A stretch of DNA of 64,000 nt from Anthostomella pinea. Lineage: Eukaryota; Ascomycota; Sordariomycetes; Xylariales; Xylariaceae. The position numbers and the translations under genes are program-made. Within the stretch, counting starts at the first letter, position 1; each line of letters begins with the position of its first letter. This document shows, piece after piece, positions 11,666 to 21,296 of this stretch. The notes beneath the pieces were generated by a model. That model was not told where the DNA came from and did no database searches. It saw only the letters and a program-made list of their open reading frames with translations. The DNA is taken from positions 930,001 to 994,000 of the forward strand of contig CAUWAG010000004.1 of NCBI GenBank assembly GCA_963556695.1, read 5' to 3'.

Positions 11666-11726
11666 GTTGGAAAGTTCATGACGAGTGCCAACTCGCTTGT
11701 AATGTCAACTCGCTTGTCAGCTACGT
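11666..11726. repeat. Right terminal inverted repeat of the Fot1/Pot2-like element
   Basis: This is the reverse complement of 9867-9927 with two mismatches, followed by the TA target dinucleotide. Confidence 0.9.
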
Positions 11727-12190
11727 TAAGTAGTTATACTTTTTATAAAAACGAAGCTTTAAATAAATCGGTATTATTAGTTACTTATTTACTCTTCGAT
11801 CTGTTTAAAAGTAGGAATTTACTTAAATTTAACTATATTCGAGTTAAATATTAAAGCGGTTAATATATGTACATATATTCGTTAAAAAATAACTTTAAAA
11901 TAAATATATTTTATATACGACCGTAGCGTTTTATGAAAAGGTAGCCTTTAAAACGTGGTTAATATTATATTATTTAACGTATAACTTATCGGTTTAAGCC
12001 TATAAGCGCTATTTATAATTAAAGGTTTAATAAATTGAAATAAATTATAAAGTTTCATTCCTAATAAACTTAACGTATAATTTAAAGGCTTTTCATTTCA
12101 TTATCTTTTAAGGTATTTAAATTTGGCTTTTTCTTTAGGTTGAAAAGCTTAATAAATAAAAATAAATCATAACTTACGAAATAACGTAGT

Positions 12191-12542
12191 TATAGACTGT
12201 GACAATCAGGCCTGCAGCTGCGCTGGTCAGGGCTGATGGGTTGAAATATCTAGATTCAACGATATCTAAGGAAGAAGAGGCAAGGTCGGAAGAGAACGGG
12301 GAAGCTAGGGGTACATATGCACATAACTATGTGGAGGTATTATGTAATACCGTAACAGGTCATCGGACGACTTGGGGCATACCATTCACGTTGCACCTAA
12401 AGTCATTTGTTCCAAGGCGAAGCGATATCAAAACGCGATAGCAGGCAGTGGTAAGTTGTTGTCAATGCTAATCTTACCGTCCCCTTGAATAACAAATGGA
12501 AGACAGGGCAGTGGTGATAGCATCGTCATTAGCAAGACCGAT
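12191..12542. other. GC-balanced segment of unknown origin at the desert edge
   Basis: Base composition changes abruptly near 12196, where the sequence reads TGTGACAATCAGG. The TG start recalls an LTR end, but I found no matching CA end or target duplication. One 80-codon frame (12199-12441, plus) has no recognisable domain. It could be a fragment of a repeat or the promoter of the exonuclease pseudogene. Confidence 0.35.
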
Positions 12543-13980
12543 ATGGACCTCACAAGCCATCTTGTAGCCGACGGTGGCGATGCATCCATTGATCACCATC
12601 CTACTCTACGGTCCCTTACATTCCAACTGCAAATACCCGAAGGCGAGGCCGAAGGCCAACAGTGGAGTCACAAACTGTACCGCAGAAATCATGGTCAAGC
12701 CGTCGAAGTGGTGTATAGCACGACACTGAACGATTCGGAGCAACTCGCCCAGCTATTTATCGGAGAAGAAGTCCTGGGGTTTGACATGGGGTGGGTATAC
12801 AAGCCAATGGAACCGAAATGGCAAGCCACCCGTCTTCAGGAGAAAGTGTCTGTCATCCAATTGGCGGCTGAAGATAAGATTGGGATTTTCGATGTCGCAC
12901 GCCATGTCGGAAAAACTACCCAGCAACTGATCGCCCCGACACTTCAGAAGATCATTGAGGATCCCGGGATCGTCAAGACGGGCGTCAACATCCTGAATGC
13001 GGACTTTGCGCGTCTAGAAAAGCATTTTGACCTCAAGCCTCAAGGTGATATGGAACTCAGTCACCTTCACATGCTGGTAACTTACAGACCGGATAAACCC
13101 CACAGGCTATACACCAGCCTTGTACGATAGATTGATCAGGTCCAGTACCATTTCGGACTCGCTCTGGAGAAAGGTGCTGTGTGAACAACCAACAGGACTA
13201 GACCACTGAATGATGAGCAACTGGACTACTACGCCGCCGATGCTTATGCTGGATTTATGCTGTACCACTATATGAACGCGAAAAGACTGGCAATTACCGA
13301 TAAACCACCACTGCCAGCCTTTGGGAGCACTTATTTGCCTAATACACTCGACGCCTATCGCCCATTCAAGCCCATTAGACTCAGGGCGGCGGCGAAAGGG
13401 GGCTTCCTTCACAGCGGAAGAGTTCTTCTTCGACAAGATGAGACTATCTGACAACCCACGAGATCACCAAGCTTACTCTGACTTGGAGATATACGCACAG
13501 CTCGTCCAGTACTGCAAGGCGCGAGCCACCGCTAAACAAGTTCCCATTTCTAATCTCCCGCCTGAAAAGGTTCTGAAGAAACTCGCGTACAATCGCCCGC
13601 TCAAAAAGGACGCATTGTTTGCATACGTTGACGTCAAGCGCGTAATACTCTATAAGAACGACTTGCTCAAGATACTCAGGGAGGAGGTCCCGCGCCCTTC
13701 ACGAAGCCCCCGAAAAAGACTCGTCCAAAAAGGGCGTGGCTTGCCGCCAGCTTCACCACGTCCATCCCCCGCTTCGACGGAACCCCATGCCGTAGCTGCT
13801 TCGAAAGTGGCAGACACGCAAATTGCACGGGAGAGCACAGGCAAGAACGAGCTGGAAGGCAATCGTAAGATACCAAGCGCCATATACAAAGTCAGGATCC
13901 CGCTAACGACTCCAAGGGAATGCGCAGCGGCCCTGGAGAATGGGGGTACGGCTACCGTCGACGTGCTCACAAAGCCTTGA
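12543..13980 (+). pseudogene. 3'-5' exonuclease (DnaQ-like) with HRDC domain, decayed
   Basis: The frame from 12543 encodes an RNase D/WRN-type exonuclease domain: VLGFDMGW (Exo I), KTGVNILNADF (Exo II) and, beyond two stops, DYYAADAYAGF (Exo III). The stops are TAG at 13128-13130 and TGA at 13182-13184, both in frame and both explained by single C-to-T changes (CAG and CGA). A +1/-2 shift in the G run near 13396-13402 then moves coding to another frame carrying TAEEFFFDKM and an HRDC-like region (about 13470-13690). The Exo I motif should be DxE; here it is D-M-G, so the catalytic Glu is already lost. The gene lies next to the RIP-like desert. It is almost certainly non-functional unless the assembly is wrong at several points. 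Confidence 0.8.
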
Positions 13981-14777
13981 TCATTCGGAATCAGGTTGAG
14001 GATGCCCGCAACAAGCTTGTCGTCTCTAGCATTGCTGTCGCCGTGCTGCCCTCTCGAAGATGGTAAAGCAACTCTGGAACCTGCTACTGCGATCGGTTTC
14101 ACCAATGTGGAAGGGTTGAGGAAGATTCAGGAGATCGAACCCTTCGCCATGCCGTCCTCGGACGCTAGGCAGGCTCCTTGGCAGCATCCGAAGCGGACGA
14201 TGGCACTTCATAACCCTCCTTGGCACCTGGGTCGAGCTCGTTTTGGCATTACGCTGTCGTATATGTCTAACCTTCGGTCTTGTCATTGCTGTTACGAGTG
14301 TCAGCCTCAGGATTTGTTCAGTAAAAGGGAATTCCAATCATAACGCCAGTCCAAAAGATTTATCTCAGTTTAGAAGTTTTTCTTTCGTTAGGTCTATTGG
14401 CAGTTTGACGTCACTGCTGTTCCCCTACGTTGTCTTTGACTGGAGCCAAGCCGAGTGGGTTTCTAGTCGTCGAAGGCAGCGTCGATGAATCCTAAGAACA
14501 AGGCTACCTACTCGAGACATGTGTCATCAACGTACCCAATGCTCATAGCCCCTGCGTATGTTGTTTGACGCTTGTTGCTTTGGGTGATGATGACTTGTTC
14601 CGGACTTTGGCGGACTTGGTGCCGGAGTTAGGGAGTTCTTAGGACCGAACTAAGGTTGACATGAGGCTTACCTGTTCCCACCGCCGGGATCACCGCCTCG
14701 CTTCTTCCACAACGTCGACAATACTTACTTTGGTCTCGAAACAGGTGGTCAGGTTCCGATCACTGCTCATTTGCAGG
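13981..14777. other. Intergenic, possible tail of the exonuclease relic
   Basis: A shifted frame continues without a stop through about 14070, which may be more of the decayed exonuclease gene. Beyond that I see no gene. The region just before 14778 would be the promoter of the Zn2Cys6 regulator. Confidence 0.35.
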
Positions 14778-16365
14778 ATGGAGAGTCCCGCAGCAAGATC
14801 TAGCCTGCCAGCACCAAGGCAAAAGAATTGCACCAGCTGCGTCCAGGTCAAAAGGCGATGCGACAGGCGGACGCCAGTATGCTCGCGATGTGCGGAGAGG
14901 AAGCTCGATTGCATCTATAGCAAGACCAAGCACAACACCAATGATCCACCCTCTTTGACGGAGGCATTGCCGTTCGCGACCCCGGTTGGATCTCAATTTG
15001 GCCCCGGCCTGTCCTTTGACATGGGTCGTCTAGGGGAGTTCCCGCCGGACCCTCAGCCAAATGGTGCTACAGATCCTACTTCCGCCTCCGTGATAGATGC
15101 GTTTGGCAGCGAAGATGCTCCCATGGGTAACTTCATGGACTTACTCGGCAACTGTGGCTCAGACCAATGGCTTGTCCTGCCCGAGGAGAACCCTTTCTTT
15201 GAGCGCCCAAGCACGCCAACCAACCACGAAATTGACAAGGCCTATGACAAAATGGCACCCCTTTGCGTGAGCTCAATATAGCTGTCTCCCCGCAGTAGAC
15301 TCCCATCACCATCGTAGCAGTTTATCCTAACGACCTCAAGGACGATATCGAGCCATGGCACATCCACGACCCAAAGTCACCCCTGCACTACCTCACGAAC
15401 CGCATCAAAAGCTTCGTCACAGACCTAGCAACGCAAAACGCCACGCCCTTCCTGCACCGCTATCTCTACCGGGACCACGCGCCGCAGTGCATCCTGACCT
15501 GCTTCTCAACTAGTGTGCTCTACGCGCACCGCACCCCGGCCAACACGGGCATGGTCATGCGCGCCATCCACAGCAGCGTGCGCGAACTCATCGACGCCGA
15601 AGGCAGTCGCGGCGTCCTAGCGACGCCCACCGAGAAGCTTGGGCGCGCGCAGGCGCTGTTTCTGTACCAGATCATCCGCCTCTTTGACGGGGATGTCATT
15701 CTGCGCGGACAGGGCGAGCGGGATATGTGGCTGCTTGAGACGTGGCTGGGGGAGCTGTGTAAGATACGCGAGAATCTGGGAGATTTCGCTCTGCTGGGCG
15801 ATGGGGTGGCTAGGATGCAGTTGCCGCCGGAATGGGAGGTGCGTACCTACTACCTATCTGAATGAATGGGACACCTCGGCCTCGATTATTAACTTGCTGA
15901 CTATCTGCTTGGCGGCTCCCAGAGATGGATATTCGCCGAGTCTGTGCGCAGGACCATCTTTATGGCCTACTCGGTCATTGCCCTGTATGGATTGATGAAG
16001 GACCCGGGGCGCGAAGGTTTGATCTCCCGAGTTTTACCGTTCAAGATCCGGGCTGACGCAGCGACAGACGGCCTCGGTCCGTGGGCCTACGTCCATCGCT
16101 GGACGATTTCCCGCCCTCTGTGGGAAGCCGAATCTTCGTTCGAGTTCAACCGGAAGTGGAAGGAGTCTCCGCATTTCGTCATTGCCAACTACTCGTTTGA
16201 GAGATTTCTCGAGTTCGGAAGAGGCGAGGACGTGGACGACTTTGCGGAGATTGTGTTGAGCGTGTTAGTCGAAGTGGAACCCTCTGCTGGGATATGCTAA
16301 TAGGCACCAACAGATACATCGGTGTTGATGCAACGAAAGAGTTCATCGCCGCGCGGCCGACCTAA
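14778..16365 (+). CDS. Zn2Cys6 transcription factor, four exons
   Basis: The model is 14778-15266, 15341-15838, 15923-16263 and 16314-16365 (459 aa). The N-terminal binuclear cluster reads CTSCVQVKRRC then DRRTPVCSRC and AERKLDC, with correct spacing, and places the protein in the nucleus as a DNA-binding regulator. The C-terminal part has the shape of a fungal regulatory domain, for example WIFAESVRRTIFMAYS and FERFLEFGRGEDVDDF. Introns 2 and 3 (84 and 50 bp) are clear. Intron 1 is uncertain: the donor GTGAGC at 15267 is good, but the acceptor must keep phase 0, so I use AAG at 15340 behind a CTAAC branch. The start at MESPAARSSL was chosen because upstream residues are unlike the family. 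Target genes are unknown. Confidence 0.75.
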
Positions 16366-17196
16366 GAGACGGCGACACGCTAAAGTTCGCCAGCTGCTGG
16401 CTCGAGTTTTGAGCGAAGATCAGGTTGCTATGAATCGGCTTAAGCAGGATGAGTGGATATCTCTTGAAGGCCTTGTGAATCCCCAGCCGTGAACAGGCAA
16501 CCGGATTCTCCCCAGTACAACCTACTTGATGCTCGCTGTCAAGAGGCACATGAGTTCGGGAGGGCTATGAGCCAGACTAAAGATGCTCTTGAATGCCCTC
16601 AAAATATAAGAGAAGATGGGATAAGCCATCTCGCACGTTACTGCGGCAAGTTATCCCTCCCTCTTCTGTGATCGGTTCAAACAAGAATCTATGCGGTTTT
16701 GTATACCCACAGTCAACACTGGGTAGGACTGTGTGGCATGTCATACCCACTGAGAATGCCCGAATGACCCTTCAACAAAACAAGCGCTAGGATTCCAACC
16801 CAGCTATGGTGGAGATGCCACGATATGGCATGCGTGCCGGCAGGTTTCAAGGGTTCTCTTACAGAAAGCCTACTATGCGGAGCAGCCGGGAGCCAGTGGG
16901 CTCGCCATGGTGGACGGACCAAATTTTGATCAGTGTTCATGCCAGAGTACGTGTCCAGCTTGAGGCTTCTCTAAAATTAGTGAGAATAGTCTCACGAGTA
17001 TACCGAAGCCAAGGCTTCAATACCTGTACCTGTACCCGGGAAACACTTAGAGCTGCACATCATAAAGCTCTATACATGCGTATTTAAAACGAGGAACAAG
17101 TTGGCATACACGGTACCGAATGCTAGATATTTACCCAAGAGTGATGTCACCAACCGCACATGGGGAGGCATGATACCAAGGCTTATATTGCTTCAT
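16366..17196. other. Intergenic region, no gene recognised
   Basis: Short chance frames only. No tRNA-like or repeat structure was noticed. Confidence 0.45.
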
Positions 17197-17458
17197 CTAC
17201 AACAAGCCCCTGGATATGGCTATGCTAGTCACAAGGACCACACAAGTAGACATAGCGTTTTCCAGGTCAAAAGCACTTGGACGTACGAGGCAGCACAACA
17301 TCCATATATCAGTCAGACGACTCCTCATCCTCGCTTCATCGTCGTCGTCCTCGCTCTCATCGTCATCGTCATCCTCCTCGATGTGGGCTTCGTCAGGCTC
17401 CTCAATATCAGAGTAGCCATCACCACCACGCCTTTCCATCCCATCACCGTCGTCAAAC

Positions 17459-18403
17459 TCACCATGGCCGACCAAATCCACCGTAGCCGGCCATGCCATA
17501 GTCAGTGCCCATGCCCACCGTCTTGCCGTTGCGCCACTCAGTGAGAGTCTCACCGCCAGTCATCGACGCGACCATCTGCGCAGCAAATCCGTCGCCCACG
17601 GTGTCGCCCTCGCGGATGGTAAGAGCACGCCGCGCCCTAGACAGCGCTTTGATCTTCTTCTCCCCGACACGCTCGTCGATGAGAGACAGGGTCTGCAGGC
17701 GAGGTGCGAAATCCGGTTTGGCGATCAGCTGATCGAAGCAACTGCCCCTGATGTTGCCTTTAATCTTGTCGTTGCCACATACGTTGATGGATGTCAGCTG
17801 TGGGCAATGCTCTACTAGCGCGAGGAGCGCAGCGTCGGAAAGCGCCACAGCGGAAGTGAAGTTGACCTCTAGTAGTTGAGGGCATGCTTGAGCTAGCTGC
17901 TTGATGGCGGCATCCGAGATGCTTGAACCTATGCCCGTATCGTCGTCGCCGAATTGGACCTTTCGCAATTTCTCGCAGAACCCCGAAGACGCTATAGCAG
18001 AGATATGTACGCTGCTTTGAGTAAGTCATCGCTGTTCCCTTCCAATTTCGAACTGATGGCGCGGCCTTGGGGACATGGGTACTTACTCTCGAATGTTGAA
18101 ATTGCTACCGAAGTAGACTTCCGTCACGTCATTTCGCACCTTCTCCCTGGCCCAGTCCTCATCCCAATTCGCAACCCTGGAGAATGCAGAAGGAACCCTC
18201 GGTACGTTGATATTGTCGCGCTTGAGGGCACTGGGTTATGGCTTCTTCGACTTGTCTTCGTCGTGGGCATGCTTGACGCGTGTCGATCGCGACGCGCCTC
18301 CCCTTCCGGCGATGTCGGCGCTCGAAGGACGCTTTCTTCTCCGCTGCTCGTCCCGTCTTTGCCGGCGGGCTCGCTGTTCGGGGGTGCCACCGCTCTGGTC
18401 CAT
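17459..18403 (-). pseudogene. LRR (AMN1/F-box-like) protein gene with in-frame TAA
   Basis: Reading from ATG 18403, exon 1 (18403-18087) begins MDQSGGTPEQRARRQRR. It later reads NVPRVPSAFSRVANW and EVYFGSNFNIR, then splices over about 75 bp (GTAAGT...GCAG, exon 2 from 18011) into LRR-like sequence (AAIKQLAQACPQLLEVNF, LVEHCPQLTSI). Codon 56 of exon 1 is TAA (18236-18238), with protein-like sequence in the same frame on both sides. A single C-to-T change of CAA would explain it. A 57-bp intron with a poor GTCAAG donor could also skip it in phase. The terminal TGA at 17459 lies inside a perfect GTGAGT donor (17457-17462), and an acidic Asp/Glu-rich frame continues to about 17200, so the true C-terminus may lie further on. 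The status is ambiguous between a live and a dead gene. Confidence 0.6.
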
Positions 18404-18566
18404 CGTTTTGTGAGGTTAGAGTTGAAGTAGGAAGAATTGGTTTCGTTTGAGTAGAAGTATAAGTGGTTTCGTTTGAAGTTGGGTGTGCAATGTGTGCATG
18501 GTCCACGGCATGTGGGGTTCAATGTTGAGACTCGAGAGTGGGGTGAGCTAACGCGCTCCCTAGGTA

Positions 18567-19128
18567 CAGTGGGTCAGCACAAATACCGAACACCCCACTC
18601 TTATAAAAGAACCCTCCTTATTATAACCACATTTAAAGCTTTACGCGAAAGAAAAAAAATACGGGATAAAGATAGATATATAAAGTTTCAAAGGTGTAAT
18701 AAAGTTAATTTTTATAAAGTATTTAACTTAAATAATTATAGAGATTTTCATAAAACTACGTAAAAGTAGCTATTTTATACTTATTCTTATATCTTTTGAT
18801 ATAATCAATGCATTTAAATGTCCTTTTAGTGAAAGTTAAAATACTCTACTTTTTAAAGCATAGCTTAGTTATTTTCTCTATACTTAATTTTATAAAACTG
18901 TTCCAAAAGGGTAAGTTTATATAGATATAAACCTAGTTTTTAAGCGGTGTTATTAATTAAAGACAAACCGTTTATAAATAGAAAAAAAATAGTAGTTTAA
19001 TATTTATGTAGTAAAATTATTTCTGATATTTTTTCCTTATTTCTAGTTAAAGAAAGGTCTTTAACAGGCGTATTTAAAAGTGTGAGAAGTAAAATTAAAA
19101 GGTGTTCGGTTTTTTTGTCTACCCACTG
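18567..19128. mobile_element. AT-rich Tc1/mariner-type TIR element (mimp-like), TSD TA
   Basis: The left end starts CAGTGGGTCAG and the right end, reverse-complemented, starts CAGTGGGTAGAC. The two 28-bp ends agree at about three quarters of positions and both finish ACCGAACACC. TA flanks both sides (18565-18566 and 19129-19130). The interior is strongly AT-rich with no usable frame. The CAGTGGG start and TA target resemble the impala/mimp group of Fusarium, but only the first few bases match what I remember, so the family is tentative. It lies 164 bp upstream of the LRR gene start. Confidence 0.75.
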
Positions 19129-19576
19129 TATCATAGTATCCCGATCCAACTGATACTCTCTGTGGGTCCGGGAACCCCAGCCTTCGTCCCTCAGTCCGGC
19201 AGTCCTTCGGGAAGTGGTATGTTGCCGTGTCCGGGGCTGTTGGCTCTCAGGTCGTGGTGACATTACCACGGGTGTCCTTGTCAAGTTGATTCAGCGCGTC
19301 TTGCCCGTTCACGATCGAGGGAGGATGAAGTGGTTAGCTTCTCAATCCAAGCTGGGTACGCGTTACCCCATCAGAACTCTTATGCGACGTCATCGCAACC
19401 ACCTCATAGTAGACTTTGAACCTCGGTTCCAAGTACAATCCCTGGATGGCCCACGAGTTGAAGGCTGCTGAAAGCTGTCACAGCAAAGAGTTTGAACAGT
19501 CGAACGAACTCGGCTGTCAGAGCCCAGTTCTCCAACCCAGCGAATCCCCAGCAGAGTCATCCTTGTCGGCCCAACG

Positions 19577-21296
19577 CTAGGTGACGGGATCGTACACTCT
19601 CAGAAAGAAAAGCCAACTACCGTCTTCATGGCGCCGTCTACATTTCAGCGTGACCTTGCCCATAGCGTGGTCCGGCAGAGCAATCTGGACGCCATTAAGC
19701 CGATTCGCCTCGGGCAACGGCTGCGCGCATAGTTCACGCTTTTCGGGCACACTCCCGCAGTGAAAGTCATCGTCGAGTTCCGTGCCGTCGTAAAAGTCTC
19801 TCTCCTCGATCCTCACTACTTCTCGCGCGATGGGAATAAGCAGTGCTCCATTCCAGATTCCTTCTCTATAAGGGAGAGCGCCCATAAGCTTGATGGCGTG
19901 CACCCTGAGTCGATGGTTCCGACATTTGAGAGCCGTATAGTAGAGCAGAGGTAGCCAGCCCTTGTCGGCAACGGCCCAGTATATTTTCGGAGGTAATGGG
20001 GCCATTATTCGGTCGTGCCAGACGGGGCCCTTACACGTCACCTTCCACATCTCGACCAGCTGGGTCAGTAATCTTAAGAATACGTCGGCATGGGCGTCGA
20101 ATCTGGTTTCAGATGTTGGCGAGAGACACGTGCTGATCATAATAGCAGCAGCGGTGTGGTAGGCTCGCAGGATCCTGTAGGCGAATGCTTCTCGAATGGA
20201 GATCCTATCGTCTGGGCTGGATTTTGACCATTTGTATGCTTCCAGCCATGAAGCATGTTCCGCTTGAAGCAGCCGATGGCTATGGTATAAATCAGTAGAC
20301 AGGGGTTGGCCATCTTGCCTCTCCTGCATACAGCACTGCTCTTGCAAATGTAAGATTCCACCCAGTACTCGATTAAGGTAGAGACTAGCTTGATAAGAAG
20401 AATGGAATCTCGACGGCAAGGGCTCGTAGGGGAAAAGCGGTAAGCCAGTGTAGAGTGACGCAGGACTCTGACCGAATAGCGCTGCCTGAACGTGTAATTT
20501 GACGAATATTTCCATGATCCAATCGTCGATGTATCCGCGCGAAGGTTTCAAGACAACAGTCTCTTTGTCACCCATTCCATAGCGCGTATGGAACTGGAGA
20601 AGCTTTAGCCCACTGTGAAGGTGAGCAATGCCGGTTTTATAATGGCGGAGGAACATCTCCAAGGATGTGAAAACTGCGCAAGTAGCCAAAGCTACGCGGA
20701 CGGCACTCTGAGACTGGCTCGAGAAATGTGGCTGGAGATGCTGGATTGCCTCCGTGTATTCCAGCAACATGAACCTCTCCCGCGGGCACAAGGAGTGTGA
20801 GCTGTCCGCAGGGCTGCTGTTATGCTCATAGCTCTCTTTCTGGTGCGCTGAGCTCAAAGCCAGCACGGCGTGTAACACAGCGGGCTCAACAGCGGACGCC
20901 TGGAACAGGAGTGTGCCAGAATGGCGAGATGAAAGCGCCCGGGAAATTGATGGTGCAGCGGTTTCGGAACCACTCGAAGGACATCTGCTGCTCCGAACTG
21001 ATCTTGGAGGTAGAGGGGGACAGGCACTTGCGCGGAACCTCGAAACAGGCCTTTGGGGCAGCAGCGCGACTTGCGCGATCGCGATACGTGTTCCCGCCGC
21101 CGCCCCAGATGCCGTAGCCATCGCACACACGGCCCGAAGCGATACAGCGCTGACACGCGGGCCTTCCTTCGTCACATTTGACCCGGCGTGTTCTTTGCAA
21201 GAGGTCAGTCTTGGTGACTATTGGCCGCATGTGTATTGCCACAACTCAGTGAACTCACCTGCAAGTGCCGCATCCCGACTTCACCTTCCTCTTTCC
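19577..21296 (-). pseudogene. Zn2Cys6 transcription factor split by a LINE and frameshifted
   Basis: The reverse strand encodes GKRKVKSGCGTCR, a 66-bp intron (21258-21193, GTGAGT...CAAAG), then TRRVKCDEGRPACQRC and ASGRVCDGYG: a complete binuclear zinc cluster. The frame continues to FISPFWHT near 20915, where a shift is needed to reach LLFQASAVEPAVLHAVLAL, the usual regulatory domain, which then runs uninterrupted to the stop at 19577. Loss of one AC unit from an ACACAC tract explains the shift. The coding sequence upstream of the zinc cluster is cut at 21296 by the LINE; its remainder lies beyond 23414, where I could not settle a start codon. Two independent lesions make it a pseudogene. 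Confidence 0.85.
21284..21296. repeat. Left 13-bp target site duplication of the LINE
   Basis: CCTTCCTCTTTCC occurs here and exactly again at 23402-23414, immediately after the A-rich tail, marking a target-primed insertion. Confidence 0.92.

Larger units (their letters stand above)
9867..11726 (-). mobile_element. Fot1/Pot2-like (pogo, Tc1/mariner) DNA transposon, apparently complete
   Basis: This is a 1,860-bp element flanked by TA dinucleotides (9865-9866 and 11727-11728). Its terminal inverted repeats are about 61 bp and differ at only two positions. It carries one uninterrupted transposase frame on the minus strand. Length, TA target, TIR structure with an internal repeated motif, and the DDE_1/CENP-B-type transposase all match the fungal Fot1/Pot2 group of the pogo superfamily. 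It sits inside the AT-rich desert but is not itself AT-rich, so it inserted after the desert was mutated. It may be autonomous. Confidence 0.9.
6480..12190. other. AT-rich, RIP-like gene desert with nested insertions
   Basis: Apart from the inserted segments listed separately (8456-8645, 9109-9311 and 9867-11726), this region is almost entirely A/T, dominated by TA and TTTAA strings with very few GC dinucleotides. Such isochore-like blocks in filamentous ascomycetes are the usual product of repeat-induced point mutation (C-to-T) of old transposons. Nothing codes here: open frames are short and of biased composition. I could not identify the original repeat. A CpA/TpG versus TpA index was not computed. 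Confidence 0.75.

Noticed and set aside
17197..17553. Acidic frame as an independent gene
   Set aside because: It overlaps the end of the LRR gene on the same strand and is better explained as its shifted or spliced C-terminus.
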